Program-made: the position numbers and the translations under genes | Shown: one piece after another, positions 1 to 10,440 of the stretch | How positions within the stretch are numbered: position 1 is the stretch's first letter | How the letters are laid out: every line of letters starts with the position of its first letter | Assembly (NCBI RefSeq): GCF_016342265.1 | Contig: NZ_JAEIOS010000015.1 | Span: forward strand, 248,001-312,000 | Source: Corynebacterium meridianum | GTDB lineage: Bacteria > Actinomycetota > Actinomycetes > Mycobacteriales > Mycobacteriaceae | Reading direction: 5' to 3' | Length of the DNA: 64,000 bases | Notes under the pieces: model-generated | Seen by the model: only the letters and a program-made list of their open reading frames with translations | The model's database searches: none | What the model was told of the DNA's origin: nothing

Positions 1-648
1 CTCGTCGGCCTCACGGATGTGGCGGGCAAGAAGACCGGCGGTTTCTCCCTGGGCATGGGGCAGCGACTCGGCCTCGCGACGGCACTGCTCGGAGACCCGG
101 GCGTGCTGCTTCTCGACGAGCCGGTCAACGGACTGGATCCCGAGGGGATCCGCTGGGTGCGGGACTTCCTCAAGACTCTCGCCGCTGAGGGTCGTACCGT
201 TCTGGTGAGTTCCCACATGCTGTCCGAGATGGCCCTGACCGCGGATCACCTCATCGTGATCGGGCGCGGAAAGCTCGTCTCCGACTCGTCGACCTACGAT
301 TTCATCAAGGAGTCCTCGCGTACCTCGGTGCTCATGCGTACCGAACAGTACAAGGAGTTCACAGCTGTGCTCGAAGAGGAGAACATTCCCTACCGGGAGG
401 ACCTCGACGAAGAGAAGCGGCCCCTGATCGTCATCGATGACAGAACCACCGACTTCGTCGGTGCCCTCGCCTACTCCACCGGAATCATGGTCAACGAGCT
501 CACCGAGCGGAAGGCGTCCCTCGAGGAGGCGTTCCTCCAGATGACGGGCCACGCCCAGGAGTACCACGCAGGTGCGAACCCCGGACAGCCGGAGATTCCG
601 GGAGCTGTACCGACACCGGACGACCAGAAGCTGAACGAGGAGAACTGA
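1..648 (+). CDS. ABC transporter ATP-binding protein, 5' end missing
   Basis: This is the C-terminal 215 residues of an ABC ATPase that begins before the window; the frame is open from base 1. The signature region (SLGMGQRLGLA), the Walker B (VLLLDEPVNGLDP) and the switch histidine region (VLVSSHMLSEM) are visible, while Walker A lies outside. A C-terminal extension follows, as in ABC-2 exporters of the antibiotic or bacteriocin type. The permease gene starts 3 bases after the stop, so the two probably form one exporter. The substrate cannot be told from sequence. Confidence 0.93.
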   Translation, partial: LVGLTDVAGKKTGGFSLGMGQRLGLATALLGDPGVLLLDEPVNGLDPEGIRWVRDFLKTLAAEGRTVLVSSHMLSEMALTADHLIVIGRGKLVSDSSTYDFIKESSRTSVLMRTEQYKEFTAVLEEENIPYREDLDEEKRPLIVIDDRTTDFVGALAYSTGIMVNELTERKASLEEAFLQMTGHAQEYHAGANPGQPEIPGAVPTPDDQKLNEEN

Positions 649-651
649 CAC

Positions 652-1416
652 ATGTTTCCCAACATCCTTGCCGCGGAGTGGATCAAACTCCGCACCACCA
701 AGGCCTTCTGGTGGACGACCGCGATCTTCTTTCTCGTCGGTGTCGGTACACCCGCGCTCTACGTCTACAGTGCCGTTCGGTTCGACGGTCAGGAGAACGC
801 GATCCTCATGCCGCAGATCCTAGTTTCCGGGGTCGGCGCCTTCGGCTTCCTCGTCCTGATGATCCAGGCGGTGATGGTCGTCACCGGCGAATACCGCCAC
901 TCGGTCACCCACTCGACATTCCAGGCATGCCCGAACCGGACGCTGGTCGTCGTCGCGAAACTCGTGCTGTACATGGTGATCGCCGCGGTCCTGACGTTCA
1001 TCGGTGTGATCGGGGCCTTGTATGCGGCGAAACTCGTCGCGTCGGACGCCTCCGCTGCGACCCTCGACATCTGGGGCGGGGACATCACGCGTCGTATCAT
1101 GTGGGTCTATCCGCTCGCCGGGGCGTTGCTCGTCGTGTTCTCCCAGGCCATCGCCTGGATCGTCCGACAGACCGCCGGTGCCATCTCGATCCTCTTCCTC
1201 TGGTACTTCGCGGTGGAGAATCTGATCAACCTGCTGATCCCGAAGATCGGTAAGACGATCTACAAGTATGCCCCGTTCAACAACTTCAACGCCTTCGTCA
1301 ACGACCAGGCCGTCGATGCCCCCTGGGGGGTCACCGGTAGTATCTGGTACTTCGCCGCCTGGGCGTTCGGGCTCCTGATCGTCGCCGTCCTGCTGGTGAA
1401 TACCCGCGACGCCTGA
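652..1416 (+). CDS. ABC-2 type transporter permease
   Basis: A 254-residue protein with about six hydrophobic segments (near residues 20-40, 55-78, 105-130, 150-180, 185-200 and 225-250), the usual size of an ABC-2 permease. It follows the ATPase gene after only three bases, so the pair is translated together and would form an efflux complex in the cytoplasmic membrane. The beginning (FPNILAAEWIKLRTTKAFWW) is typical of these permeases: a short amphipathic stretch with the E-W-K-L-R-T pattern. A hairpin at 1436-1465 closes the unit. Substrate unknown. Confidence 0.88.
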   Translation: MFPNILAAEWIKLRTTKAFWWTTAIFFLVGVGTPALYVYSAVRFDGQENAILMPQILVSGVGAFGFLVLMIQAVMVVTGEYRHSVTHSTFQACPNRTLVVVAKLVLYMVIAAVLTFIGVIGALYAAKLVASDASAATLDIWGGDITRRIMWVYPLAGALLVVFSQAIAWIVRQTAGAISILFLWYFAVENLINLLIPKIGKTIYKYAPFNNFNAFVNDQAVDAPWGVTGSIWYFAAWAFGLLIVAVLLVNTRDA

Positions 1417-1435
1417 CCGGCCCACGACACCACGT

Positions 1436-1465
1436 AACCCGGTACCTCATCCGAGGCACCGGGTT
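1436..1465 (+). terminator. Hairpin after the ABC operon
   Basis: Arms AACCCGGTACCTC and GAGGCACCGGGTT, one A/C mismatch, with a 4-nt loop ATCC. It lies 20 bases after the permease stop. There is no long T run, so it is a plausible but not certain terminator. Confidence 0.6.
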
Positions 1466-1538
1466 GCGTCATATTCACCGGGACGAATCCTCTAACGTGG
1501 AGGGCACCTTCCCAGATCCAGAGAGGACCGGTGCCGCC

Positions 1539-1739
1539 GTGAACAAGCTCCAGTCGATGTCCGACCGCGCACTGACCGCGCAGATCCTGGTGCTAGTGCT
1601 GTGCGTCATCGGCCTGGGCGCCATCCTGTTCGCCGTGCCCGACGGCAGGTGGGCGGCGTTACCGTTCATCATCTGTGTTGCCGGACTCCTCGGTTTTTGC
1701 GGGGAGTGCTACCGGCGCTGGAGCATCCGACGCCGGTGA
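1539..1739 (+). CDS. Small two-helix membrane protein
   Basis: A 66-residue protein starting at a GTG (VNKLQSMSD). The start is chosen because AGAGG lies about 12 bases upstream and a TAACGT box at 1493-1498 could be the promoter; the frame is open further upstream but that part reads like non-coding DNA. Two hydrophobic segments (about residues 12-32 and 37-54) are followed by a basic tail (YRRWSIRRR), so it should sit in the membrane with both ends inside. No family recognised. It converges on thiC with a 16-base gap. Confidence 0.6.
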   Translation: MNKLQSMSDRALTAQILVLVLCVIGLGAILFAVPDGRWAALPFIICVAGLLGFCGECYRRWSIRRR

Positions 1740-1755
1740 CTCCCGACCGGCACGA

Positions 1756-3570
<1,815 letters not shown>

Positions 3571-3654
3571 GACAGGTTGTGCGCACGAGTCTAACAAGCA
3601 TCAGATGACAGGGGGCCGGGTTTCGGGCCCGGGTCGGTCACATTCCCTGGCACG

Positions 3655-3691
3655 GCTGCGGGGTGGACACGGGACGTATCCACCCCGCAGC
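3655..3691 (-). terminator. Terminator of the GH3 gene
   Basis: A perfect 13-bp stem (GCTGCGGGGTGGA / TCCACCCCGCAGC) with an 11-nt loop, starting 24 bases after the stop of the minus-strand glycosidase gene. It has no clear T run. Confidence 0.7.
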
Positions 3692-3714
3692 CGATTCCCA
3701 GAAGGGTGGAAGGA

Positions 3715-6027
3715 TCAGGGGTTGTCCGTCACCGGCGTCCATGCCTGTTCCTTCTGCGGCATACCGAAGTAGCTGGCCATGCCGATGAAACCGGCCATGG
3801 AGGCACTGTTCTTGCAGGCCATGCGGTCCTCCTGCTCCTGTGCGGGATCGCCGTTTCCGACGGTCGCCCATGTCGGGGCCTCGGGGACGGGAGCACCGAA
3901 CACGGACTGCGTCGTCATCAGTGTGGTGGAAGGGCCGTCGCCTCCCGCGGAGTCACTGACGATGACCTCCACGGGGCCACCGGGGACCACGAGCTGGCGG
4001 GCGTCCTCGTCCCAGCGCGCGAGGGCACTGTCGGGGATCGTGATGTCGACGTCGACGGTGTCCCCGGGTGCGATCCCGACCCTGCTGTAGCCCGCGAGTT
4101 CGCGGATCCCGTCACGGACCGCGTACGCCTGGACGACGGTGTCGCCGTGACGGTCTCCGGTGTTGGTGACCGTTGCGGTGACGGAGTTCGGTCCGGTCGT
4201 CCGGACGTCATCCGTGGTGAAGGTGGTGTAGCTCAGTCCGTGGCCGAACCACCAGCGCGGCGTGATGGACTGCCACTGGTATCCCCGGTATCCCACGCCG
4301 GTCCCCTCGGTGAACGCACCTGAACCGAATGAGCTGGTGGTGGGCATCTGATCCTGGGAGAGAGGCCAGGTCACCGGGAGGTGCCCGGAGGGGTTGACGT
4401 CACCGAAGATGATGTCCGCCAGGGCGTCGCCGTACTCCTGTCCGGGATAGAACGCCGCGAGGACCGCCGGGACGTCGTCCCCGTATCCGTCGAGGTCGAC
4501 GGGTCCTCCCGTGTTGGTGACGAGAACGACCCGGTTGTTGGCCTCCAGTGCGGTGCGGATGATGTTGCGCTGATGCAGACCGAACCGGAAATCGGTGTTG
4601 TCCACCGATTCGGTGATGTGCCGGTGCATGACGACGACCACGAGGTCGGAGTTCTCGGCGAGCTGCCGCACGGTGGGCAGGTAGTTGCCGTCGGTGTAGT
4701 GCACCTCGGTGCCGTTTCCCGCGCCACGGGAGTAGAGCCCCTCGAAGGGGGTGACGATGTCGTCCGCGATGACGTGGCCGGATCCGCCCCCTGAACCGAG
4801 CGCGTCCCGTCCCGCACCGGAGCCGATGAGCCCGATGGTGTGGACGGAGTCGTCGACGGGGAGCACAGGGTGTTCACCCGAGTCCGTGGGGACGGTGTCG
4901 TTGCGCAGCAGGACCATTGACTTCGCCGCGATGTCCCGGGCGAGCTCCCGGTGCCCGGGGCCCGTCACCACCGCATCCTGCGTGCCGGTGGGCGGTGAGT
5001 CCACGACGCCGGAGCGGAACATCTCGGCCAGGACGTTGTGCACCATGGTGTCGACGCGGTCACCGGAGACCGCGCCGGAGTCAACGGTCGACCACAGATG
5101 ATCGGAGTAGAAACAGGAGTCGGGCATCTGCATGTCGAGTCCGGCGTTCGCAGAGGCGACGGTGTTGTGCTGTCCGTACCAGTCGCTCACGGTGAATCCG
5201 TCGAAACCGTACTGCCCGCGCAGCACCTGGTTCATCAGGTAGGAGTTGTTGCAGTTCTTCGTCCCGCTGAGCTGGGAGTAGCTGCACATGACCGAGGAGA
5301 CGCCGGCATCGGCGACACGGCCGAAGGGTTTGAGGTAGATCTCCTGGAGGGTTTTCTCGTCGACGGTGACGTCACTGGCGTCCGTGTTGCGGCCGTTCTC
5401 GCGGGTGTACGCGCCGAGGTGTTTGGCGACACCCATGATCCCGGCGGAGCGGGTACCGGTGACCTCCGCTGCACCGAGGTCACCGACGAGGAGGGGATCC
5501 TCGCCGGGGGACTCGAAGAAGCGGCCCCACCGTGGGTCACGGGCGATGTCGATGGCGGGGCCGGCGACCGCGTTGGCGCCTTTGCCGCGTGCCTCGGTGG
5601 CGATGGCGGCGGCGTAGTCCTGTGCGAGACCCGGATCGAATGTGGCACCGAGGTTGAGGTGGGAGGGGAACTGGGTGATCCCGGAGGCACCGTTGCCGAT
5701 GCCTGCCGGTCCGTCGGTGAATTTAACGGGAGGTAAGCAGAGTCGTTCCACCCCGTGGGTGCGGCCGGCGAATTCCGGTCCCCACCCCTGGAGGTAGGCG
5801 GCCATGCCGGTGATGACGGCCGATTTCTCTTCCCGCGTCATTTCCGCGATCACCCTGTCGGCCCGTTCCTCGGGCGTGACGGTGGGGGTCATCCACGGGG
5901 AACAGTCCACCGGGTCCGTTCCGGCGGTGTGCTGGGCGATTGCGGGGGTTGATCCGAGCAGGACGGTCGTGGCGGCCAGCAGTGCGGCCGTCGTACGGGT
6001 GGGGAGGTGGTGCGGGATGATGCGCAT
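3715..6027 (-). CDS. Secreted glycoside hydrolase family 3 (beta-glucosidase-like)
   Basis: 770 residues from the ATG that has GGAGAC/GAGGAG 7 bases upstream; the frame is open 12 codons further but without a signal for start. A Sec signal peptide (RTTAALLAATTVLLGSTPAIA, cut after AIA) sends it out. The GH3 N-terminal barrel follows, with the nucleophile Asp in FTVSDWYG and the substrate-side K-H motif (VAKHLGAY); then the alpha/beta sandwich domain and a fibronectin III-like C-terminal domain (about residues 600-680). The last 40 residues (CKNSASMAGFIGMASYFGMP) are a tail I do not recognise. Exact sugar cannot be told. It stands alone, without transporter or sugar regulator nearby. Confidence 0.92.
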   Translation of the reverse strand: MRIIPHHLPTRTTAALLAATTVLLGSTPAIAQHTAGTDPVDCSPWMTPTVTPEERADRVIAEMTREEKSAVITGMAAYLQGWGPEFAGRTHGVERLCLPPVKFTDGPAGIGNGASGITQFPSHLNLGATFDPGLAQDYAAAIATEARGKGANAVAGPAIDIARDPRWGRFFESPGEDPLLVGDLGAAEVTGTRSAGIMGVAKHLGAYTRENGRNTDASDVTVDEKTLQEIYLKPFGRVADAGVSSVMCSYSQLSGTKNCNNSYLMNQVLRGQYGFDGFTVSDWYGQHNTVASANAGLDMQMPDSCFYSDHLWSTVDSGAVSGDRVDTMVHNVLAEMFRSGVVDSPPTGTQDAVVTGPGHRELARDIAAKSMVLLRNDTVPTDSGEHPVLPVDDSVHTIGLIGSGAGRDALGSGGGSGHVIADDIVTPFEGLYSRGAGNGTEVHYTDGNYLPTVRQLAENSDLVVVVMHRHITESVDNTDFRFGLHQRNIIRTALEANNRVVLVTNTGGPVDLDGYGDDVPAVLAAFYPGQEYGDALADIIFGDVNPSGHLPVTWPLSQDQMPTTSSFGSGAFTEGTGVGYRGYQWQSITPRWWFGHGLSYTTFTTDDVRTTGPNSVTATVTNTGDRHGDTVVQAYAVRDGIRELAGYSRVGIAPGDTVDVDITIPDSALARWDEDARQLVVPGGPVEVIVSDSAGGDGPSTTLMTTQSVFGAPVPEAPTWATVGNGDPAQEQEDRMACKNSASMAGFIGMASYFGMPQKEQAWTPVTDNP

Positions 6028-6233
6028 GCGGTCTCCTCGGGGGAACTCTGGGATGGGTAGCACCTAGTGTGCACGAAAATCGTCGCGGACAGTGCTGAAA
6101 CAGAGCGGAGCAGTATGTTTTCTTTCTCCTGCGGGAAACGGGAACGTCCCTCAGCTCCGGGGAATCCGGCGCCGTACGGCGTTAGACTGTCGCGGTGTCG
6201 AATCACGGGGCAGACGGAAGGGGACGTGACGGT

Positions 6234-7454
6234 ATGAGGCGTGGTGCACCGGTGCGCCCGGAACTGGGGGCGGGTCTGCTCGCGGCCCTGGCGCTGATGA
6301 TCTCGGCGGGACCCTTCGCCATCGACATGTATCTTCCGGCCCTACCGACCTTGCGGCAGGATCTCGGTGCGACAACCGTGGGGGCGCAACTGACACTGAC
6401 CACCTTCATGGTCGGTATGGCCGTCGGCCAGCTCATCACCGGACCCCTGTCCGACGTGACCGGACGACGCCCTCCCCTCATCGCGGCGACCGTTCTCTCC
6501 GTCGTCTGTGCCGTCGCGTCGGCGCTCGCCCCGTCGGTCGGGGTACTGGTGGCGGTCCGGGCCGTGATGGGTCTCGCGAACGGAGCGTGTGTGGTGCTGG
6601 CGCGGGCGATCGTCGCGGACCTCGCGGAGGGCCGCCGCGCCGCGCAGGCGTACTCCCTGCTCATGGCGATGATGGGGATAGCCCCCGTCGTCGCTCCCCT
6701 GATGGGTGGTCTCCTCATCGAGCCGATCGGATGGCGGGGCCTGTTCTGGATCCTCGCGGCGATCGCCGGTGTGCAGGTGGCTGTCGCGCTGTCGGTCGTC
6801 GGCGAATCGAAACCCAAGGCCCCGGGTGGCGGCGGGGGCTGGGGGGCTTTCACCACCGGTGTGCGCACCGTCGCGTCCACCAGGTTGTTCACCGCCTACA
6901 CCGTGAGTTTCGCGGCGGCCGCGGGCGTGCTCTTCGGTTACATCGCGGCGGGCCCACTCGTATTCATCGACCACTTCGGGATGAGCCCCCGGATGTATTC
7001 GATCGTATTCGCCGTGAATTCCGTCGCGCTCGTCACCGGATCCCTGGTCAACTCTCGTCTGGTCCGGCGGTTCGAACCCGCGTCGGTCCTGCGGGTGGCG
7101 GGGTGCGTGGTGCTCTGTTGCGGGCTGGTTCTGCTGGGCGATGCCCTGCTCTCCGGGGGGCACCTTCCGGTGGTGCTGGTGGTGCTGTTCGTCGCACTCG
7201 GGCACATGCCCGGGGTCTTCGGCAACGCCACCGCTCTCGGGGTGTCCACGGTCCGGTCCCACGCCGGCCTCGGGTCGGCGGTCATGGGGTTCTGTCAGTT
7301 CCTGGTCGCCGGTGCGGTGAGCCCACTGGTCGGACTGGGAGGTGACCCCGTGGTGGCGCTCGGGCTTGTCGTCACGGTGAGCGTCGGTCTGTCACTGTGT
7401 GGCACCCTCGCCGCCGGTGCCCTCACGCGGAGGGTCACTGGAGAGCAGCGGTGA
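6234..7454 (+). CDS. MFS drug efflux transporter, Bcr/CflA family
   Basis: A 12-helix major facilitator of about 406 residues. The Bcr/CflA hallmark in helix 1 (GPFAIDMYLPALPTLRQDLG) and the MFS loop motif (GPLSDVTGRRP) are clear, so it should export drugs or small metabolites with protons. Start: the ATG at 6234 has GGAAGGGG about 10 bases upstream. An in-frame GTG at 6195 lies 7 bases after a TTAGACT box and could be a leaderless start giving 13 more residues. The 3' end overlaps the convergent cls gene by 20 bases. Confidence 0.88.
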   Translation: MRRGAPVRPELGAGLLAALALMISAGPFAIDMYLPALPTLRQDLGATTVGAQLTLTTFMVGMAVGQLITGPLSDVTGRRPPLIAATVLSVVCAVASALAPSVGVLVAVRAVMGLANGACVVLARAIVADLAEGRRAAQAYSLLMAMMGIAPVVAPLMGGLLIEPIGWRGLFWILAAIAGVQVAVALSVVGESKPKAPGGGGGWGAFTTGVRTVASTRLFTAYTVSFAAAAGVLFGYIAAGPLVFIDHFGMSPRMYSIVFAVNSVALVTGSLVNSRLVRRFEPASVLRVAGCVVLCCGLVLLGDALLSGGHLPVVLVVLFVALGHMPGVFGNATALGVSTVRSHAGLGSAVMGFCQFLVAGAVSPLVGLGGDPVVALGLVVTVSVGLSLCGTLAAGALTRRVTGEQR

Positions 7455-8916
7455 GCCGCATCGCGTTGTCCAGGTAGCGCTTGCCGAGTCCCCGGCGGGA
7501 CCACTGTTCGGGGGTGAGTTCCGTGCACCGGTCGAGGTAGACCGCGGCGAGCTCGGTGAGCTCCCGGGAGATCTCCCCGGAGACCACCATGAGCGTCACC
7601 TCGTAGTTCAGGCCGAAACTGCGCATGTCCATGTTGGAGGACCCGAGGACGCCGATGGTGTCGCCCTCCGGATCGGCGAGCGCGAACTTGGTGTGCAGGA
7701 TCATCGGGGCCGGGTAGCGGTGGATGTGCACGCCGGCCTCCATCAGCATCTTGTAGTAGCTGGCCTGGGCGTGTCCGACCATGAACTGATCGGACACCTC
7801 GTTGACCAGCAGATCGACCCGGACACCGCGGTAGCAGGCAGTGAGGATTGCCTCCATGAGGGAATCGTCTGGGATGAAGTACGGGCTGCACAGGATCAGG
7901 CGTTCCTTGGCGTGGTGCACCATCGAGTTGAACAGTCGCAGGTTGGGCTCGGTGACGTACCCCGGGCCTGAGGGGACCAGCTGCACGATCTCGTCACCGG
8001 CGTCCGGCCCGGTGCCCGAACTCCCGGGTAGTTCGATGATGGTGTCCGTCTCCTGGTACCAGTCGACGGCGAAGATCATCTCCATGGCCTCGACGACGGG
8101 TCCCGAGAGTTCGATCATGATGTCCACCCATTCCCGCCCGGAACGGTGGTTCCTGCGGGACATGTAGCCGGGCTCGATCATGTTCTGGGAACCGATGAAA
8201 CCGGTGTGCCCGTCGATGATGAGCAGCTTTCGGTGATTGCGCAGATCGGGACGACGGAATCGCCAGTGGAAGGGCTTCAGGGGCATGGTCAGGTGCCAGT
8301 CGATGCCCGCCTCTGTCAGCCGCCGGCCGAGCTTCCGGTAGCCGGGGTACTTCCAGCTTCCCACCTGGTCGAACAGCAGGCGTACCGCGACGCCGCGAGC
8401 TGCGGCGCGTCGACAGGCGCTGAAGAACACATCCGTGGTCTCATCCCACGCGACGATGTAGATCTGGGCGTGGACCGTGTTCTCCGCGGCGTCGACCGCC
8501 GCCGCCATCGCCGCGATGGATTCCCGGTAGTCGGAGTAGAGACCGTGGAACCGGGAATACACCGCGGGTAGGTCGGTCAGCGTGTCGTTGAGCCGCACCA
8601 CCGACGCCACCTCGTCGGAGAGCTCCGCGCCCTGCGGGATCGCCGGGGTCTCCGCCATGGGTGTCCCCACCATCGCCTGCGCCTCCATCTGGATGCGGTG
8701 CCGGCGCCGGTTGATGTAGGGGCTGCCCATCATCAGGAACAGTGGCAGACCGATGACCGGGACGAAGAGGATCGCGAGCAGCCATGCCGAGGATGAGCTG
8801 GGTTTCCGGTCCTGGGCGACGGTGCCGACGGCGATGAATTTGACGATGTAGTCGAGTACGAGACCCGCGGACCGCCACCATTCGAGCGACGTCAGGGAGG
8901 AGAGAACATCGGGCAT
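7435..8916 (-). CDS. cls: Cardiolipin synthase
   Basis: 493 residues: two N-terminal membrane helices (about 18-35 and 44-63), then two phospholipase D domains. The second-half-of-motif residues are intact in both, HRKLLIIDG near residue 235 and HTKFALADPEG near residue 410 (H-x-K-x4-D). The enzyme joins phosphatidylglycerol units into cardiolipin in the cytoplasmic membrane. It starts 5 bases after the stop of xthA, so the two are co-transcribed. Its 3' end overlaps the MFS gene. Confidence 0.93.
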   Translation of the reverse strand: MPDVLSSLTSLEWWRSAGLVLDYIVKFIAVGTVAQDRKPSSSSAWLLAILFVPVIGLPLFLMMGSPYINRRRHRIQMEAQAMVGTPMAETPAIPQGAELSDEVASVVRLNDTLTDLPAVYSRFHGLYSDYRESIAAMAAAVDAAENTVHAQIYIVAWDETTDVFFSACRRAAARGVAVRLLFDQVGSWKYPGYRKLGRRLTEAGIDWHLTMPLKPFHWRFRRPDLRNHRKLLIIDGHTGFIGSQNMIEPGYMSRRNHRSGREWVDIMIELSGPVVEAMEMIFAVDWYQETDTIIELPGSSGTGPDAGDEIVQLVPSGPGYVTEPNLRLFNSMVHHAKERLILCSPYFIPDDSLMEAILTACYRGVRVDLLVNEVSDQFMVGHAQASYYKMLMEAGVHIHRYPAPMILHTKFALADPEGDTIGVLGSSNMDMRSFGLNYEVTLMVVSGEISRELTELAAVYLDRCTELTPEQWSRRGLGKRYLDNAMRLTAALQ

Positions 8917-8921
8917 CCGGT

Positions 8922-9734
8922 CTAGTCCCCGTCGACGGCGTAGTCCACGACCACGGGGGCATGATCCGAGGCGCCGTCACCGGCACGCTCTTCTCGGTCG
9001 ATGAACCCCGCCCGCGCGGTTTCCGCGAGGGCGTCGCTCGCGAGGTGGAAGTCGATCCGCATCCCCTCGTCGCGACCGAAGCGCATCGCCTTGTAGTCCC
9101 AGTAGGTGTATTCGCCGGGCGTGAACCGCCTCGTCGTCTCCACCAGACCGGACTCGGTGAGTTGCTGGAAGAACGCCCGCTCCGGTTCCGTGACGTGGGT
9201 CTTGCCGTCGAAGAAGCGCCGGTCCCACACGTCCGCGTCGGTGGGGGCGATGTTGAAGTCGCCGGTGCAGAGCAGTTTCGTCGGGGGATCGTCGGCGAGC
9301 ACCGCGCGCACGTGGGCGGAGAGTGCGTCGAGCCACCGCAGCTTGTACTCGTAGTGGCGGTCCGCGATCTCCCGACCGTTCGGAACGTACAGGCTCCAGA
9401 TACGGACGCCCCCGCATGTCGCGCCCACCGCGCGAGCCTCGACGGCCTGTTCCGCGGCCGCGTCCTTGGCGAAACCGGGTTGCCCGGGGAACCGGTCGGA
9501 GACGTCGTCGAGTCCCACCCGGGAGATCAGGGCAACGCCGTTCCACTGGTTGTGTCCGACATGCGCCACCTCGTAGCCGGCCTGCTCGAAGGGGAGATAG
9601 GGGAACTGGTCGTCCCGGCACTTCGTCTCCTGGACCGCCAGGACGTCGACGTCGTGACGTGTCAGGAACTCGACCATACGGTCGGCCCTGGTGCGGACCG
9701 AATTGACGTTGAACGTGGCGATGCGCATACCCAT
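8922..9734 (-). CDS. xthA: Exodeoxyribonuclease III
   Basis: 270 residues of the ExoIII/APE1 family, which cuts DNA at abasic sites and removes 3' blocks in base excision repair. Conserved blocks are seen: ATFNVNSVRTR, the metal-binding Glu in VQETKC, the GDFNIAPTD block, and the C-terminal D-H pair (SDHAPVVVDY). The start ATG at 9734 or the second at 9728 (M-R-I-A-T-F, the usual family beginning) are both possible; a TAACCT box lies directly upstream. Followed immediately by cls. Confidence 0.95.
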   Translation of the reverse strand: MGMRIATFNVNSVRTRADRMVEFLTRHDVDVLAVQETKCRDDQFPYLPFEQAGYEVAHVGHNQWNGVALISRVGLDDVSDRFPGQPGFAKDAAAEQAVEARAVGATCGGVRIWSLYVPNGREIADRHYEYKLRWLDALSAHVRAVLADDPPTKLLCTGDFNIAPTDADVWDRRFFDGKTHVTEPERAFFQQLTESGLVETTRRFTPGEYTYWDYKAMRFGRDEGMRIDFHLASDALAETARAGFIDREERAGDGASDHAPVVVDYAVDGD

Positions 9735-9813
9735 GAGGTTAGCTGTGAACGATCCTTCCGGGAACCTGGCGGGGTGGTGGCACGTTCATCAGGTGAGAGA
9801 GGTGGACGACACG

Positions 9814-10440
9814 ATGACATTCCCCGACGGCGCATCCCCGGCCGGTCGTCGCGACGGTGCTTCGCGGCCGCGCGCGAGAACCCGGATCCCCGTGGTGGTG
9901 GACCGTGCGCAGCGTACCCGGACCGTCATCGCCACCCCTTTCACCGTGCCCGTCGAACACGACCAGATGGAAAGATTCGCCGCGTTCACCCCGGGGCTGA
10001 ATTCCGGGTCACGGGACCTGCAGAACGCGCCGCTCCGTTCCCGGGCCGGAGCTCTGGCGCTGGACACCGCGATCTTCTCCGCCGCCTATCTGATTCTCAC
10101 CGTGACCGTCGCCATCGTCACCGGAAACGCGCTCTGGTATCTCGCGCTGTTGGCCGGGCCACTGCCGTTCTGGCTCTGGCAGGTCCTCTGGGACACGAGC
10201 GGTGGTGGACCGGGCAAGAGGCTGCTCGGTCTCCGGGTCACCGGTCCCGCGGACTGCCCGGTCGGGGTGGGGCAGGCCGCGCGGCGCAACCTGTGGCTCC
10301 TCATTCCCGCGATTCCCGTCGCGGGGCCGGTCGCCGCGCTCGCGGTCGGCATGTGGTTGGCCGGATCGGCGAAGCTCGACGCCTACGGGATGGGGCCGCA
10401 CGACCGCTTCGCCCGCACCCGGGTCATCGTCCGGGAGTGA
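9814..10440 (+). CDS. RDD family membrane protein
   Basis: 208 residues from the ATG at 9814, chosen because AGAGAGG lies 11 bases upstream and the part before it overlaps the divergent xthA gene. The first 70 residues are soluble and Arg/Pro-rich; an RDD domain follows with the Arg-Ala-x-Ala-x3-D pattern in its first helix (SRAGALALD), a second Asp (WDTSGGGPGKRLLGLRV) after helix 2, and a third helix pair. RDD proteins are small membrane proteins, some linked to ion transport; the role here is unknown. Its 3' end overlaps the convergent acetyltransferase gene by 17 bases. Confidence 0.8.
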   Translation: MTFPDGASPAGRRDGASRPRARTRIPVVVDRAQRTRTVIATPFTVPVEHDQMERFAAFTPGLNSGSRDLQNAPLRSRAGALALDTAIFSAAYLILTVTVAIVTGNALWYLALLAGPLPFWLWQVLWDTSGGGPGKRLLGLRVTGPADCPVGVGQAARRNLWLLIPAIPVAGPVAALAVGMWLAGSAKLDAYGMGPHDRFARTRVIVRE

